A DNA stretch of 64,000 bases, from NCBI GenBank assembly GCA_963691755.1, contig OY829366.1, forward strand, positions 3,162,001-3,226,000, given 5' to 3'. The notes under the pieces were generated by a model. That model ran no database searches and was not told where the DNA came from. It saw nothing but the letters and a program-made list of their open reading frames with translations. Source of the DNA: Dinoroseobacter sp013215265 (lineage in GTDB: Bacteria > Pseudomonadota > Alphaproteobacteria > Rhodobacterales > Rhodobacteraceae). Both the position numbers and the translations under genes were made by a program. This document shows positions 8,402-17,244 of the stretch, in pieces (the first letter of the stretch is position 1; every line of letters begins with the position of its first letter).

Positions 8402-9761
8402 CGTGGAGCCTATCCCTGAACTGATTGTGTCCGGCGGCACCCTACTTACGGCAGACCCTGAGACACCCTATTTGGAAAAGGGTTGGATCAGTATCAGCGC
8501 TGGACGGATCACCGCCATTCAGGACACGGCCCCGGATCATATACACCCAAGCACGCAGGTCATCGACGCAACAGGGTATGTCGTCACCCCCGGGTTCGTA
8601 AATGTTCATACCCATGCCATCCTCAGTATGGTGCGCGGTGTGGCAGAGGACATGGGATTTGCCCCAGCCTACACAATTGGCGTGCCGCATGGTCACGATC
8701 CAACACCGGAAGAGGCCTACGCTATGGCCCAACTTGGCGGGCTTGAAGCGCTGTGTTTTGGTACAACGACCATCAATGACAGCTATTGCCATCAGAACGT
8801 TGCGCTTTCCGCCATGGCTGAGACCGGTATCCGTGCCTTTGGCTGTGGGCGCATCCATGATGTGGACTTCACCCGTGTCCACCTAGGGGAGTGGAACTAT
8901 GATCCCAAGATTGGGGAACAGACCCTGGCTGACGCTGCGGACCTGATCTCGAAATACCACGACCCCGTTGGCCTGCGCACGGGTGTTGTGCTCGCTCCAC
9001 ATGCGCCAGACACCTGCACGCCGGACCTATTACGCCAGGTGCGCCAGATGCGTGATGATACTGGGCTGCGGATCAACACGCATGTCTCACAAAGTCGGGT
9101 TGAGGTGGATTTCATCCGCGACCGCGATGGGATGAGTCCGCCGGAATTGCTGGAGGAGGTCGGACTGCTGGACGATCGTCTGATCGGCGCGCATTGCATT
9201 CATGTCTCTGACACAGATATCGAGCGGCTTGGCCGCGCCGGTGCACATCTGGCGCATATCGCCAAGGGCAATCAAACACATGGCCACATGGCTCCGACAC
9301 ACGCGCTTTGTGGCGCCGGCATGAACCTGGCGTTGTCAACGGACAACATGCATGCAGACATGGTCGAGTTAATGCGGTGGGCGTTGGCATCGGGCCGGTT
9401 GCAAGAAGGCAAGATCACCGATGCCTGGCAGCCAGAAAAGGTATTCGAGGCGGCAACGATCGGCGGGGCGCGCGCGTTGGGATTGGAGGCTGAGATTGGC
9501 TCGCTGACGGTCGGCAAACGGGCAGATCTGGTGCTGTTCGACTTCCGACGTCCACATTTGCGGCCGCTGACCAATGTGTTGGGAACTTTGGTGCATACAG
9601 GACAGGGCCGCGATGTGGACACCGTGATCGTTGAGGGGGAGATTATCATCTCCGGCGGCGAGCCAGTGCGTGTCGACAAAATGGCGGTGCTGGACGCCGC
9701 AGAAACGGCCGCCGTAGACTTATGGAGCCGGGCGAGAGCAGAACAGGTGGCGCAGCCTTGA
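8394..9761 (+). CDS. TrzA/AtzA-type metal-dependent amidohydrolase
   Basis: The 455-residue enzyme belongs to the amidohydrolase superfamily that contains guanine and cytosine deaminases, SsnA, and triazine hydrolases. The mononuclear metal site is visible: H72 and H74 in GFVNVHTHA, H230 in INTHVSQS, H267/H270 in GAHCIHV, and D317 in LSTDN. It closes the importer operon and overlaps the ATPase gene by 8 bp. In this setting it could deaminate or dechlorinate an imported N-heterocycle before ring opening by the hydantoinase or PuuE-like proteins. The exact substrate is unknown. Confidence 0.9.
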   Translation: MTDVEPIPELIVSGGTLLTADPETPYLEKGWISISAGRITAIQDTAPDHIHPSTQVIDATGYVVTPGFVNVHTHAILSMVRGVAEDMGFAPAYTIGVPHGHDPTPEEAYAMAQLGGLEALCFGTTTINDSYCHQNVALSAMAETGIRAFGCGRIHDVDFTRVHLGEWNYDPKIGEQTLADAADLISKYHDPVGLRTGVVLAPHAPDTCTPDLLRQVRQMRDDTGLRINTHVSQSRVEVDFIRDRDGMSPPELLEEVGLLDDRLIGAHCIHVSDTDIERLGRAGAHLAHIAKGNQTHGHMAPTHALCGAGMNLALSTDNMHADMVELMRWALASGRLQEGKITDAWQPEKVFEAATIGGARALGLEAEIGSLTVGKRADLVLFDFRRPHLRPLTNVLGTLVHTGQGRDVDTVIVEGEIIISGGEPVRVDKMAVLDAAETAAVDLWSRARAEQVAQP

Positions 9762-10240
9762 TTGTCTGCGCAAAACGTCGCCGTCAAACGTGTGTGCGAT
9801 TGTGGTCATATTAAGCGATCCAAAATTCAATCAAGGCTTTTGTTCAACTTGCGTGCAAATGCTCTCAAAGCTTCGCGAGTAGGATAAAGCTGAGCATTGC
9901 GGTTGTTGGTTCAAAAGCAGGTCAAAATTTTGTGTAACGATTGCAGCGAACATATTTTAGACTGTTGAAAACCAGTCGACTATCCGCATTAGGTTCACAC
10001 CGGAGCGCAACTTTATATTTATCAACCTCTAAGAGCATCAATTTTCTCAAACAGCCCATCGTTTTGTTGAGCAGTGCGGGATGCGGATATTCGCTGCGCT
10101 CTAAATCAAGGTCCGCCCTGCGGACAAAGCCACCACTCAATGGACACCGGCTCAACGACCGCTTTTTTCATTGGAATTCTCGGTCTACGTCCCAACATAG
10201 ATTGTCAATGCGGCGATTATCTACGAAATTTGGCCTTGCC
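9762..10240. other. Intergenic stretch between the ureide island and the rha locus
   Basis: About 480 bp without a convincing gene. It appears more AT-rich than its neighbours and separates two catabolic modules. Short open frames on both strands (for example 9922-10155 minus) have no recognisable domain or ribosome-binding site. A small inverted repeat, GTCCGC-CCT-GCGGAC, lies at 10111-10125. The stretch may be a decayed gene remnant, but the sequence does not show which one. Confidence 0.5.
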
Positions 10241-11470
10241 TCAGCGGCCTGAAACAGAGGCCTCATAGGCAGTAAGATCACTAATCAGTTCTGCGCCTGA
10301 AGGCAAATCGTGTCTGGAGCAAAACTCGGTCCACACCGCGCCGTAGGGCAGATTCTTCAACTCCTCGGTCACGACAAACCGGCCTGTGAAATCGAGCGCG
10401 TCTTCTGCTGCGCGCAGCCGATCCCAGGGCTTCAGCAGCGCTTGCAGAAGCGCCTTTTGCATGTTGCGGGTGCCAATCACCCAGGCGGCCGTGCGGCTGA
10501 TCGTGGCGTCGAAGAAATCGAGCCCGATGTGGGTCTTGCCCAGCAGATCGCCGCTGACCAGTTCGAACGCCATCGCAAGGATGTCGTCGTTCAACAGGAT
10601 AACATGGTCGCTATCCCAGCGCATCGGGCGCGAGACGTGCAGCAGCAGCTCATCCAGCGACAGGGCGACCGCGCTCAGCTTGTCGGCGATGTTTTCGGTC
10701 GGGTGGAAGTGCCCCATGTCGAGGCAAAGCAGCGTTTTGTTGCGAATGGCATAGCCCATGTAGAATTCGTGGCTTCCCACCGTGCATGCCTCCACCCCGA
10801 TGCCGAAAAGCTTGGACTCGACTGCATCCAGCATATTCGGCTTCGGCTCGGCCAGCATCGTATCGAGAGAGGTCTCAAGCCGCATCCGTGCCGCCATTCG
10901 GTCGACGGGAATGTCCTTGTAGCCGTCTGGCACCCAGATGTTGTTGATGCAGGCGCTGCCCAGCGCGGCTCCCATCTGCGCCGCGATGTCCCGCGTGCGT
11001 TTCCCATGTTCGATCCAGAAGTCCCGAATACCCGTGTCGGGGTGCGCCAGCGTCAGATTGTCGTCGGCCTTGGCGTGCGCGAAGAAGGTCGGGTTGAAAT
11101 CCAGCCCAATCCCGATGTCCTTGGCCCAGTCGACCCATCGCGCGAAATGGCGGTACTCGATCTCATCCCGTTCCGGGGTTTCGTCCGTGTCCATGTACAT
11201 CGCGTGCAGGTTTAGCCGATGTGACCCGGGGATATTCGCATAGGCAAACTCAAGGTCCGCCCGCAGTTCATCCGGGTTGCGGGCCCGGCCCGGATGGTTT
11301 CCGGTGGCCTGAATACCCCCGCCCGAGGTGCCGGATTGGTTTTCAAACCCGACCACGTCATCGCCTTGCCAGCAGTGGACGGAAATCGGGATGTTGCGCA
11401 ATGCCGTGATCGCAGCTTCCGTGTCGACGCCCCAGTCGGCGAATTGCGCTTTGGCGCTGTCATAGCTCAT
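10241..11470 (-). CDS. rhaI: L-rhamnose isomerase (rhizobial/Pseudomonas type)
   Basis: The 409-residue enzyme converts L-rhamnose to L-rhamnulose. Characteristic segments are HRLNLHAMYMD, IGLDFNPTFFAHAKA, NNIWVPDGYKD, GSHEFYMGYAIRN, LLCLDMGHFHPTE and DSDHVILLND, which carry the metal-binding acids and histidines of the TIM-barrel isomerase. ATG 11470 has an AGGGAGA ribosome-binding site. It is cotranscribed after rhaD with an 11-bp gap. Its place in a full rha regulon makes the assignment secure. Confidence 0.95.
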   Translation of the reverse strand: MSYDSAKAQFADWGVDTEAAITALRNIPISVHCWQGDDVVGFENQSGTSGGGIQATGNHPGRARNPDELRADLEFAYANIPGSHRLNLHAMYMDTDETPERDEIEYRHFARWVDWAKDIGIGLDFNPTFFAHAKADDNLTLAHPDTGIRDFWIEHGKRTRDIAAQMGAALGSACINNIWVPDGYKDIPVDRMAARMRLETSLDTMLAEPKPNMLDAVESKLFGIGVEACTVGSHEFYMGYAIRNKTLLCLDMGHFHPTENIADKLSAVALSLDELLLHVSRPMRWDSDHVILLNDDILAMAFELVSGDLLGKTHIGLDFFDATISRTAAWVIGTRNMQKALLQALLKPWDRLRAAEDALDFTGRFVVTEELKNLPYGAVWTEFCSRHDLPSGAELISDLTAYEASVSGR

Positions 11471-11481
11471 GGACTGTCTCC

Positions 11482-13581
11482 CTAGCGCGTGAAGGCCTGA
11501 ACGTTGCCCGCATCAACGTTCAGTATGTTGCCAGTGGATTTGGCCGAAGTTTCGGCGGCGAAGAAATAGCAGGCCTCGGCGATGTCTTCCGGCAAGACGG
11601 AGCGTTTCAACATGGACCGGTTGCGGTACATCTCTTCCAGACCTTCCTTGTCGGTGCCATAAGTCGAAGCGCGCTGATCCAGCCATTCACCTTCCCAGAT
11701 CTTGGACCCGCGTAGAACTGCGTCGGGGTTGACCACGTTGACCCTGATCCCGGCTTCGGCCCCTTCTAGCGCAAGGCAACGGGCCAGGTGGATTTCCGAG
11801 GCCTTCGCCGTGCAATAGGCCGAGGCATTGGGAGAGGCTGCAAGCCCGTTCTTAGAGGCGACGAAAACGATCGAACCGCCCATGTCCTGCACCCGCAGGA
11901 TCTTGAAGGTTTCCCGGCTGACAAGGAAATACCCGGTCGACAGGATGTCCATGTTTTTGTTCCACAGGTCGAGCGTTGTTTCCTCCACCGGTGCGGAGGA
12001 TGCGATCCCGGCGTTCGACACAAGGATGTCGATGCCACCGAATTCGACAGAAGTCTCAGAGAGCGCGCGGGCAACGGCATCTTCGTCCGTTACATCCATC
12101 AGAACGGTGCGGACAACGTCCTTGCCAAATTTCTGTTTCAGGACCCCTTCTGTCGCGGTGAGGCTATCGGAATTGATGTCGGCCAGCATGACACAGGCGC
12201 CTTCGGACAGGTATCGTTCTGCCGTTGCCGAGCCAATGCCGCCGGCGCCGCCGGTGACTAGTGCGACGCGACCCGCCAGTGATTTCGGCTTTGGCATGCG
12301 CTGCAATTTGGCCTCCTCCAACAGCCAGTATTCGATGTCGAAGGCCTCCTTTTCCGGCAGGCCGCAATATTCACTCACGGCATTTGCCCCGCGCATCACG
12401 TTGATCGCGTTGACGTAGAACTCACCTGAAATGCGGGCCGTCGCCTTGTCCTTGGCGAATGTGATCATGCCAACGCCGGGGATCAGGTAAACCACCGCGT
12501 TGGGGTCCCTCAGCGCTGGCGAATTGTCGTGTTTACAACGGTTGTAATAGGCCGCGTAATCCTCGCGATAGGCCGCGACCTGCGCGGGCAGGCCCTCTAG
12601 TACGGCGTCGATGTTGTTCTTGGCCGGGTCGAAACCGACGACGAGGGGCCGGATCTTGGTGCGCAGGAAATGGTCGGGGCAGGATGTGCCAAGGGCCGCG
12701 AGCGCCTCCATGTCCTTTGCATTCACGAACTCAAGCACCGCGTCGCTGTCGTTGAAATGCCCCACCATGTGCTGGTTGCCGCTGACAAAGCCACGGATCG
12801 CAGGCATCAGCCGGGAGGCCACGGTGCTGCGGTCTTGTGGGGAGAGGCTTTCGTGAAGCGCGCTGCCGAAGGCCGGAACATCGGCGGTCTTTTCAGCCAA
12901 CCACTTGGTTGCCACGTTGATCACGTCGATGGTGCAGTCATAGCAATCCTTGGCCGTATCGCCCCATGTGAAAAGACCATGGCTTTCAAGGACAACGCCA
13001 TCCGCGCCCGGGTTTTCCAAACAGAACTTTTCTAGCCAGAGGCCCAGCTCGTATCCGGGCCGTTTCCAGGGCAACCACCCGATACGGTCGCCAAAAATTT
13101 CCTGCGTCAGCTCCTTTGAATTCTTCGACGCCGCAATCGCGATGATCGCATCGGCATGGACGTGATCGACATGTTTGCGCGGCACATAGGCGTGCAGGGG
13201 CGTGTCAATCGAGGCCGCGCGCGGGTTCAGTTTGAAGGTGCAGTGTGGAAGATAGCTGACCATCTCATCTTCGAACTCGACCCCGCGATAAAGCCCCTTC
13301 AGCGCGTTCAGCTTGTCCATGTATAGCGTGGAAAAGCCATCAAGCTTCATCGACCCGATGTCCCCGCCCGACCCCTTGACCCAAAGCACTTCGACCTCTT
13401 CGCCGGACAGCGGGTCGGTTTCCATGATCTTCGCAGAGGTGTTGCCGCCGCCATAGTTGGTGACGCGCTTGTCCGATCCCAAGGTGTTGGAGCGGTAGAG
13501 AAGCAATTCCGATTCGGACATGCTGCGCGCGACGGTGTCATCCCAGCGGTTCTCAAGAAGCTGATTTTCGATGGATTTCAA
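11482..13581 (-). CDS. rhaD: Bifunctional rhamnulose-1-phosphate aldolase / L-lactaldehyde dehydrogenase
   Basis: The 699-residue fusion has an N-terminal class II aldolase domain (about 1-420) with zinc-ligand histidines in HVDHVHADAI and VVLESHGLFTWG. A C-terminal short-chain dehydrogenase domain follows from about 430, with the nucleotide loop LVTGGAGGIGSA, NAGIASSAP and the catalytic YCTAK (YxxxK). The first domain cleaves rhamnulose-1-phosphate to dihydroxyacetone phosphate and lactaldehyde; the second oxidises lactaldehyde. It starts at TTG with a GAGGAGGG ribosome-binding site 7 bp upstream. It is the first leftward gene, divergent from rhaR. Confidence 0.94.
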   Translation of the reverse strand: MKSIENQLLENRWDDTVARSMSESELLLYRSNTLGSDKRVTNYGGGNTSAKIMETDPLSGEEVEVLWVKGSGGDIGSMKLDGFSTLYMDKLNALKGLYRGVEFEDEMVSYLPHCTFKLNPRAASIDTPLHAYVPRKHVDHVHADAIIAIAASKNSKELTQEIFGDRIGWLPWKRPGYELGLWLEKFCLENPGADGVVLESHGLFTWGDTAKDCYDCTIDVINVATKWLAEKTADVPAFGSALHESLSPQDRSTVASRLMPAIRGFVSGNQHMVGHFNDSDAVLEFVNAKDMEALAALGTSCPDHFLRTKIRPLVVGFDPAKNNIDAVLEGLPAQVAAYREDYAAYYNRCKHDNSPALRDPNAVVYLIPGVGMITFAKDKATARISGEFYVNAINVMRGANAVSEYCGLPEKEAFDIEYWLLEEAKLQRMPKPKSLAGRVALVTGGAGGIGSATAERYLSEGACVMLADINSDSLTATEGVLKQKFGKDVVRTVLMDVTDEDAVARALSETSVEFGGIDILVSNAGIASSAPVEETTLDLWNKNMDILSTGYFLVSRETFKILRVQDMGGSIVFVASKNGLAASPNASAYCTAKASEIHLARCLALEGAEAGIRVNVVNPDAVLRGSKIWEGEWLDQRASTYGTDKEGLEEMYRNRSMLKRSVLPEDIAEACYFFAAETSAKSTGNILNVDAGNVQAFTR

Positions 13582-13654
13582 TGGTCTGCCCTCCTCACGG
13601 ATGCAGCGGTCGGATCTGCAGCATCGCGCTTAGGCTTAGGTTTGTGCGTCGTTT

Positions 13655-13727
13655 TGTCAATCAAAAACAATCATATTCAAGCATTCTGCGCTGCAGCATG
13701 ATCGAATATGATCGAAATTGATTGACA
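13655..13727. promoter_or_regulatory. Symmetric rha operator with divergent -35 boxes
   Basis: Six half-sites are arranged symmetrically around position 13691. On the left are CAATCA at 13658, CAATCA at 13668 and CAAGCA at 13678. On the right are TGATCG at 13699, TGATCG at 13709 and TGATTG at 13719. Spacing within each arm is exactly 10 bp. The outer half-sites carry TTGACA on both strands (13722-13727 plus, 13655-13660 minus), probable -35 boxes for rhaR and rhaD; the matching -10 boxes are weak. The likely ligand is the DeoR-type RhaR. Confidence 0.75.
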
Positions 13728-13770
13728 GATGCGGCGAATCTGCGCAGCCTGAAGAGAATGGGAGGCTGCC

Positions 13771-14574
13771 TTGCACGAAAAAGAACGTCATAGGATTATC
13801 ATCTCAGCGGTGCAGGATCGCCCCGTCGTGACGGTCGTGGACCTGTGCAGCCTGACCGGTGTATCTGAGGCCACCATCCGGCGCGACATCTCAACACTTC
13901 ATACGCAACAGAAGGTGCGCCGCGTCAGAGGCGGCGCAGAGGCGATGACCCCCCCGCAGTTCGCCGGGCTGGCGGGCCGTCCGTTCGTCGTCAACGAAAC
14001 CATGAAGATCGCCGAGAAACAGGCGATTGCCCGCGCGGCGGTGGGAATGTGCAGCGAAGGCGACAGCATTATCATCAACGGGGGCACAACGACCTTTCAG
14101 ATGGTGCATCCGCTGGCCAGCCGCAGGATGCAGGTCTTTACCAATTCGTTCCCGATTGCCGAGCACCTACTGAAGCATTCGAAGAACACGATCATGCTGT
14201 CAGGCGGCGCGATTTACCGTGAACAGAACATCATTCTGTCGCCGTTCGACAACGACGTGACCCGCAACTTCTATGCCAAGCGCATGTTCATGGGCGCGCA
14301 GGGGCTGGGCCCCATCGGCCTTATGGAGGCCGACCCCCTTTTGATCCAGGCGGAACAGAAACTGATCGGACAGGCAGATGAGCTTGTCGTTCTGGTCGAC
14401 AGTTCGAAGTTCGCGCAGCGCTCCAGCCTCGTTCTGTGCCAGTTGGACCGGATCGCGACCGTGATCACCGATGAAAGAATTCCTGACAAGGCGGCGGCCA
14501 TGCTTGAGGCCGCCGATGTGAATCTGATCGTTGCCCAGTCGGGCAGCGGTCAAGAGAACGAGGTGGCCTCGTGA
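13771..14574 (+). CDS. rhaR: DeoR family regulator of rhamnose catabolism
   Basis: The 267-residue regulator has an N-terminal DeoR helix-turn-helix (about 18-60) with LTGVSEATIRRDISTL and VRRVRGGA. A sugar-phosphate-sensing domain follows, with the IINGGTTTFQMV loop near residue 100 and FMGAQGLGP further on. It starts at TTG with GGGAGG 5 bp upstream. It is the first gene of the rightward rha operon and divergent from rhaD. Rhizobial RhaR acts as a repressor of both transcripts, and the half-site array next to it fits that role. Confidence 0.93.
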   Translation: MHEKERHRIIISAVQDRPVVTVVDLCSLTGVSEATIRRDISTLHTQQKVRRVRGGAEAMTPPQFAGLAGRPFVVNETMKIAEKQAIARAAVGMCSEGDSIIINGGTTTFQMVHPLASRRMQVFTNSFPIAEHLLKHSKNTIMLSGGAIYREQNIILSPFDNDVTRNFYAKRMFMGAQGLGPIGLMEADPLLIQAEQKLIGQADELVVLVDSSKFAQRSSLVLCQLDRIATVITDERIPDKAAAMLEAADVNLIVAQSGSGQENEVAS

Positions 14575-14623
14575 CCGCCTCTGAAACCCGAGACCCAAAG
14601 TTGACTTTCTGGGAGGAACTAAC

Positions 14624-15622
14624 ATGAAACGTCGTACTTTCACTTCACTCGTCGCAGGGATGAGCCTTGCCGTCAGCATGTTTGGCACCACGGCGATGGC
14701 GCAGGACAACATGCGTATCGCTCTGGTCGTCAAGGCGCTTGGTATCGGCTTCTTTGAAGCAGCCGCTGAAGGCGCCGAAGAGGCCGCCGGAGAGCTTGGC
14801 AACGTCGAAATCATCTACACCGGCCCGACCGACACCACCGCGGAAGGCCAGATTGAGGTCATCAACTCCCTGATCGCGCAGGGCGTCGACGCCATCGCAA
14901 TCTCGGCAAACGACCCCGATGCGCTGGTACCTGCGCTGAAGCGCGCCATGCAGCGTGGGATCACCGTGATTTCCTGGGACTCGGGCGTCGCGGAAGAGGG
15001 TCGCCAGATGCACCTGAACCCATCCTCGACCCCGCTGATCGGCAATACGATCATCAAGCTCGCCGCGGATCACATGCCAGATGGCGGTGAAGTTGCGATC
15101 CTGTCGGCCTCGGCCACGGCAACCAACCAGAACGCATGGATCGAAGCCGCGAAAGAGGTTCTTCCGAACTATGACGGCATCGATCTTGTGGCCACCGTCT
15201 ATGGCGACGACCTCAGCGACAAATCCTACCGTGAAGCACAAGGCCTTATGGCGTCCTACCCGGACCTCAAGGCGATCATCGCGCCAACGACCGTTGGTAT
15301 CCTGGCGTCCTGTCAGGCGGTGACCGACGCGGGCAAGATCGGTGAGATCAACGTGACAGGTCTTGGCCTTCCATCCGAGATGGCAGGTTGTGTTGACAGC
15401 GGTGCAACCAAAAGCTTCGCGATCTGGAACCCGATTGACCTTGGCTACTCGGCCACCATGCTGGCGCATGCAATCGCCAACGGTGCCGAAACCGGTGCGG
15501 GCGCCGAAATTCCGATGGGCCGCATGGGCTCGGTAACGTTGGATGATACCGGCTCGGCGGCCATGGCTGATCCGTTCACCTACGACAGCTCAAACATTGA
15601 CCAGTTCAAGTCGATCTTCTGA
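14624..15622 (+). CDS. rhaS: Rhamnose ABC transporter substrate-binding protein
   Basis: The 332-residue periplasmic sugar-binding protein belongs to the RbsB-like PBP1 fold. It has a Sec signal peptide ending near MFGTTAMAQ, then typical segments such as INSLIAQGVDAIAISANDPDA and ILSASATATNQNAW. A GGGAGGA ribosome-binding site precedes ATG 14624. It is followed by an intercistronic hairpin and then the ATPase gene. It delivers L-rhamnose to the RhaTPQ complex. Confidence 0.94.
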   Translation: MKRRTFTSLVAGMSLAVSMFGTTAMAQDNMRIALVVKALGIGFFEAAAEGAEEAAGELGNVEIIYTGPTDTTAEGQIEVINSLIAQGVDAIAISANDPDALVPALKRAMQRGITVISWDSGVAEEGRQMHLNPSSTPLIGNTIIKLAADHMPDGGEVAILSASATATNQNAWIEAAKEVLPNYDGIDLVATVYGDDLSDKSYREAQGLMASYPDLKAIIAPTTVGILASCQAVTDAGKIGEINVTGLGLPSEMAGCVDSGATKSFAIWNPIDLGYSATMLAHAIANGAETGAGAEIPMGRMGSVTLDDTGSAAMADPFTYDSSNIDQFKSIF

Positions 15623-15641
15623 TCTGAGAACCACTGGTGGT

Positions 15642-15663
15642 GGCGCGGGCACTGGCCCTCGCC
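15642..15663 (+). promoter_or_regulatory. Intercistronic hairpin between rhaS and rhaT
   Basis: GGCG-c-GGGC (15642-15650) pairs with GCCC-t-CGCC (15655-15663) across a four-base loop, with one internal mismatch. It parallels the hairpin at 6963-6989 after the other binding-protein gene in the window. A role in mRNA stability or partial termination is inferred. Confidence 0.6.
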
Positions 15664-15702
15664 GCCATACCCTTGTTTTCCTACATCCCGAAAACACTGT
15701 TC

Positions 15703-17244
15703 ATGCATTTGGAATTGAGACCTGACGTGTCGAACGCCGCCGCCCCCTATCCGCTTCTGAGCCTGTCCGGCGTGACTAAGACATTTCCCGGCGTACGGGC
15801 CCTGTCAGATGTCTCTCTGAACCTCTATCCGGGGAAAGTCACGGCGCTGGTGGGCGAAAACGGTGCTGGTAAATCCACCGTAGTGAAAGTTCTGACCGGA
15901 ATTTATCAACCCGATGAGGGCGACATCCGGATCGATGGTGAGGCTCTGAGCTTTCCGACACCCCAATCCGCAGAAACCGCCGGAGTGACGGCGATCCATC
16001 AGGAAACCGTTCTTTTCGACGAACTGTCGGTCGCGGAAAACATCTTCCTCGGCCATGCGCCAAAGGGGCGATTTGGTCTGATCGACAAACCCGCCATGGC
16101 GACCCGCGCGCGCGAGATTCTGGAAGGCATCGGGGCCAAGATTGACCCCGGCGCGACGCTCAAGGACCTTGGAACGGCCAACAAACACCTGGTCGCCATT
16201 TCCCGCGCCTTGTCGATTGACGCGCGCGTTGTGATAATGGACGAACCGACCGCAGCCCTTAGCCAGAAGGAAATCGAAGAGCTTTACGACCTAGTCGAAA
16301 GTCTGAAGGCACAGGGCAAGGCGATCCTTTTCATCAGTCACAAGTTTGACGAGATCTTCCGGATTGCCGATTTTTTCACTGTCTACCGCGACGGCCAGAT
16401 GGTCGGCGAAGGGGCAATCGCAGATGTCAGCGAACCGGAACTGGTCAAGCTGATGGTTGGCCGCGACGTCAGCCAGATATTCCCCGAACGCGACCACAAT
16501 GTCGGCGACGATATCCTTGAGGTTGCGGGGTATGAGCACCCGACCGAATTCGCGGACATCGGCTTCACGCTCAGGCGCGGCGAAATCCTCGGCTTCTACG
16601 GTCTGGTCGGCGCGGGCCGGTCCGAGTTTATGCAAGCGCTTTTCGGGATCACCCGCCCCTCCGGCGGAACCATCAGTATCGACGGGGCACCGGTGTCGAT
16701 TGCATCGCCTGCGGATGCGGTGGCAAGTGGCATCGTCTATGTCCCCGAGGATCGGGGCAAACAAGGCGCCATCGGTGCGCTGCCAATCTTCCAGAACGTG
16801 ACACTTCCATCGCTTGCCCGCACCTCGCGCAAGGGGTTCATCAAGCTGGCGGAGGAATTCAAGCTCGCGCGGGAATACACCGAGCGTCTGGACCTGCGCG
16901 CCGCATCGCTGGACACCGATGTCGGCAACCTGTCGGGCGGCAACCAGCAAAAGGTCGTGATCGCCAAATGGCTCGCCACCCAGCCCAAGGTTATCATCCT
17001 GGATGAACCCACCAAGGGCATCGACATCGGGTCCAAGGCCGCGGTGCACGAATTCATGACAGAACTGGCCGCGCAAGGGCTTGCCGTGATCATGGTCAGC
17101 TCGGAAATCCCCGAGATCATGGGCATGTCCGACCGCGTAATCGTGATGCGCGAAGGCCGCATCGCGGCGGAACTTAACAGCGACCAGATCACGCCCGAAA
17201 CGCTTGTCAGCCACGCAGCCGGGATCAGGGAGGCCGCGCAATGA
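15703..17244 (+). CDS. rhaT: Rhamnose ABC transporter ATP-binding protein (two ATPase domains)
   Basis: The roughly 513-residue protein carries two fused ABC ATPase domains, as in RbsA/XylG-type sugar importers. The first has Walker A VGENGAGKST and Walker B VVIMDEPTAAL. The second has the degenerate loop YGLVGAGRSE, the signature NLSGGNQQK and Walker B VIILDEPTKGIDIG. ATG 15703 is used; GTG 15727, preceded by GAG, is an alternative start. It overlaps rhaP by 4 bp (ATGA). The name follows the rhizobial rhaSTPQ transporter, not the unrelated E. coli RhaT symporter. Confidence 0.93.
   Translation: MHLELRPDVSNAAAPYPLLSLSGVTKTFPGVRALSDVSLNLYPGKVTALVGENGAGKSTVVKVLTGIYQPDEGDIRIDGEALSFPTPQSAETAGVTAIHQETVLFDELSVAENIFLGHAPKGRFGLIDKPAMATRAREILEGIGAKIDPGATLKDLGTANKHLVAISRALSIDARVVIMDEPTAALSQKEIEELYDLVESLKAQGKAILFISHKFDEIFRIADFFTVYRDGQMVGEGAIADVSEPELVKLMVGRDVSQIFPERDHNVGDDILEVAGYEHPTEFADIGFTLRRGEILGFYGLVGAGRSEFMQALFGITRPSGGTISIDGAPVSIASPADAVASGIVYVPEDRGKQGAIGALPIFQNVTLPSLARTSRKGFIKLAEEFKLAREYTERLDLRAASLDTDVGNLSGGNQQKVVIAKWLATQPKVIILDEPTKGIDIGSKAAVHEFMTELAAQGLAVIMVSSEIPEIMGMSDRVIVMREGRIAAELNSDQITPETLVSHAAGIREAAQ

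Noticed and set aside
9922..10155. Minus-strand 77-codon frame in the gap before rhaI
   Set aside because: No ribosome-binding site, no recognised domain, and an overlapping frame on the other strand; treated as intergenic.
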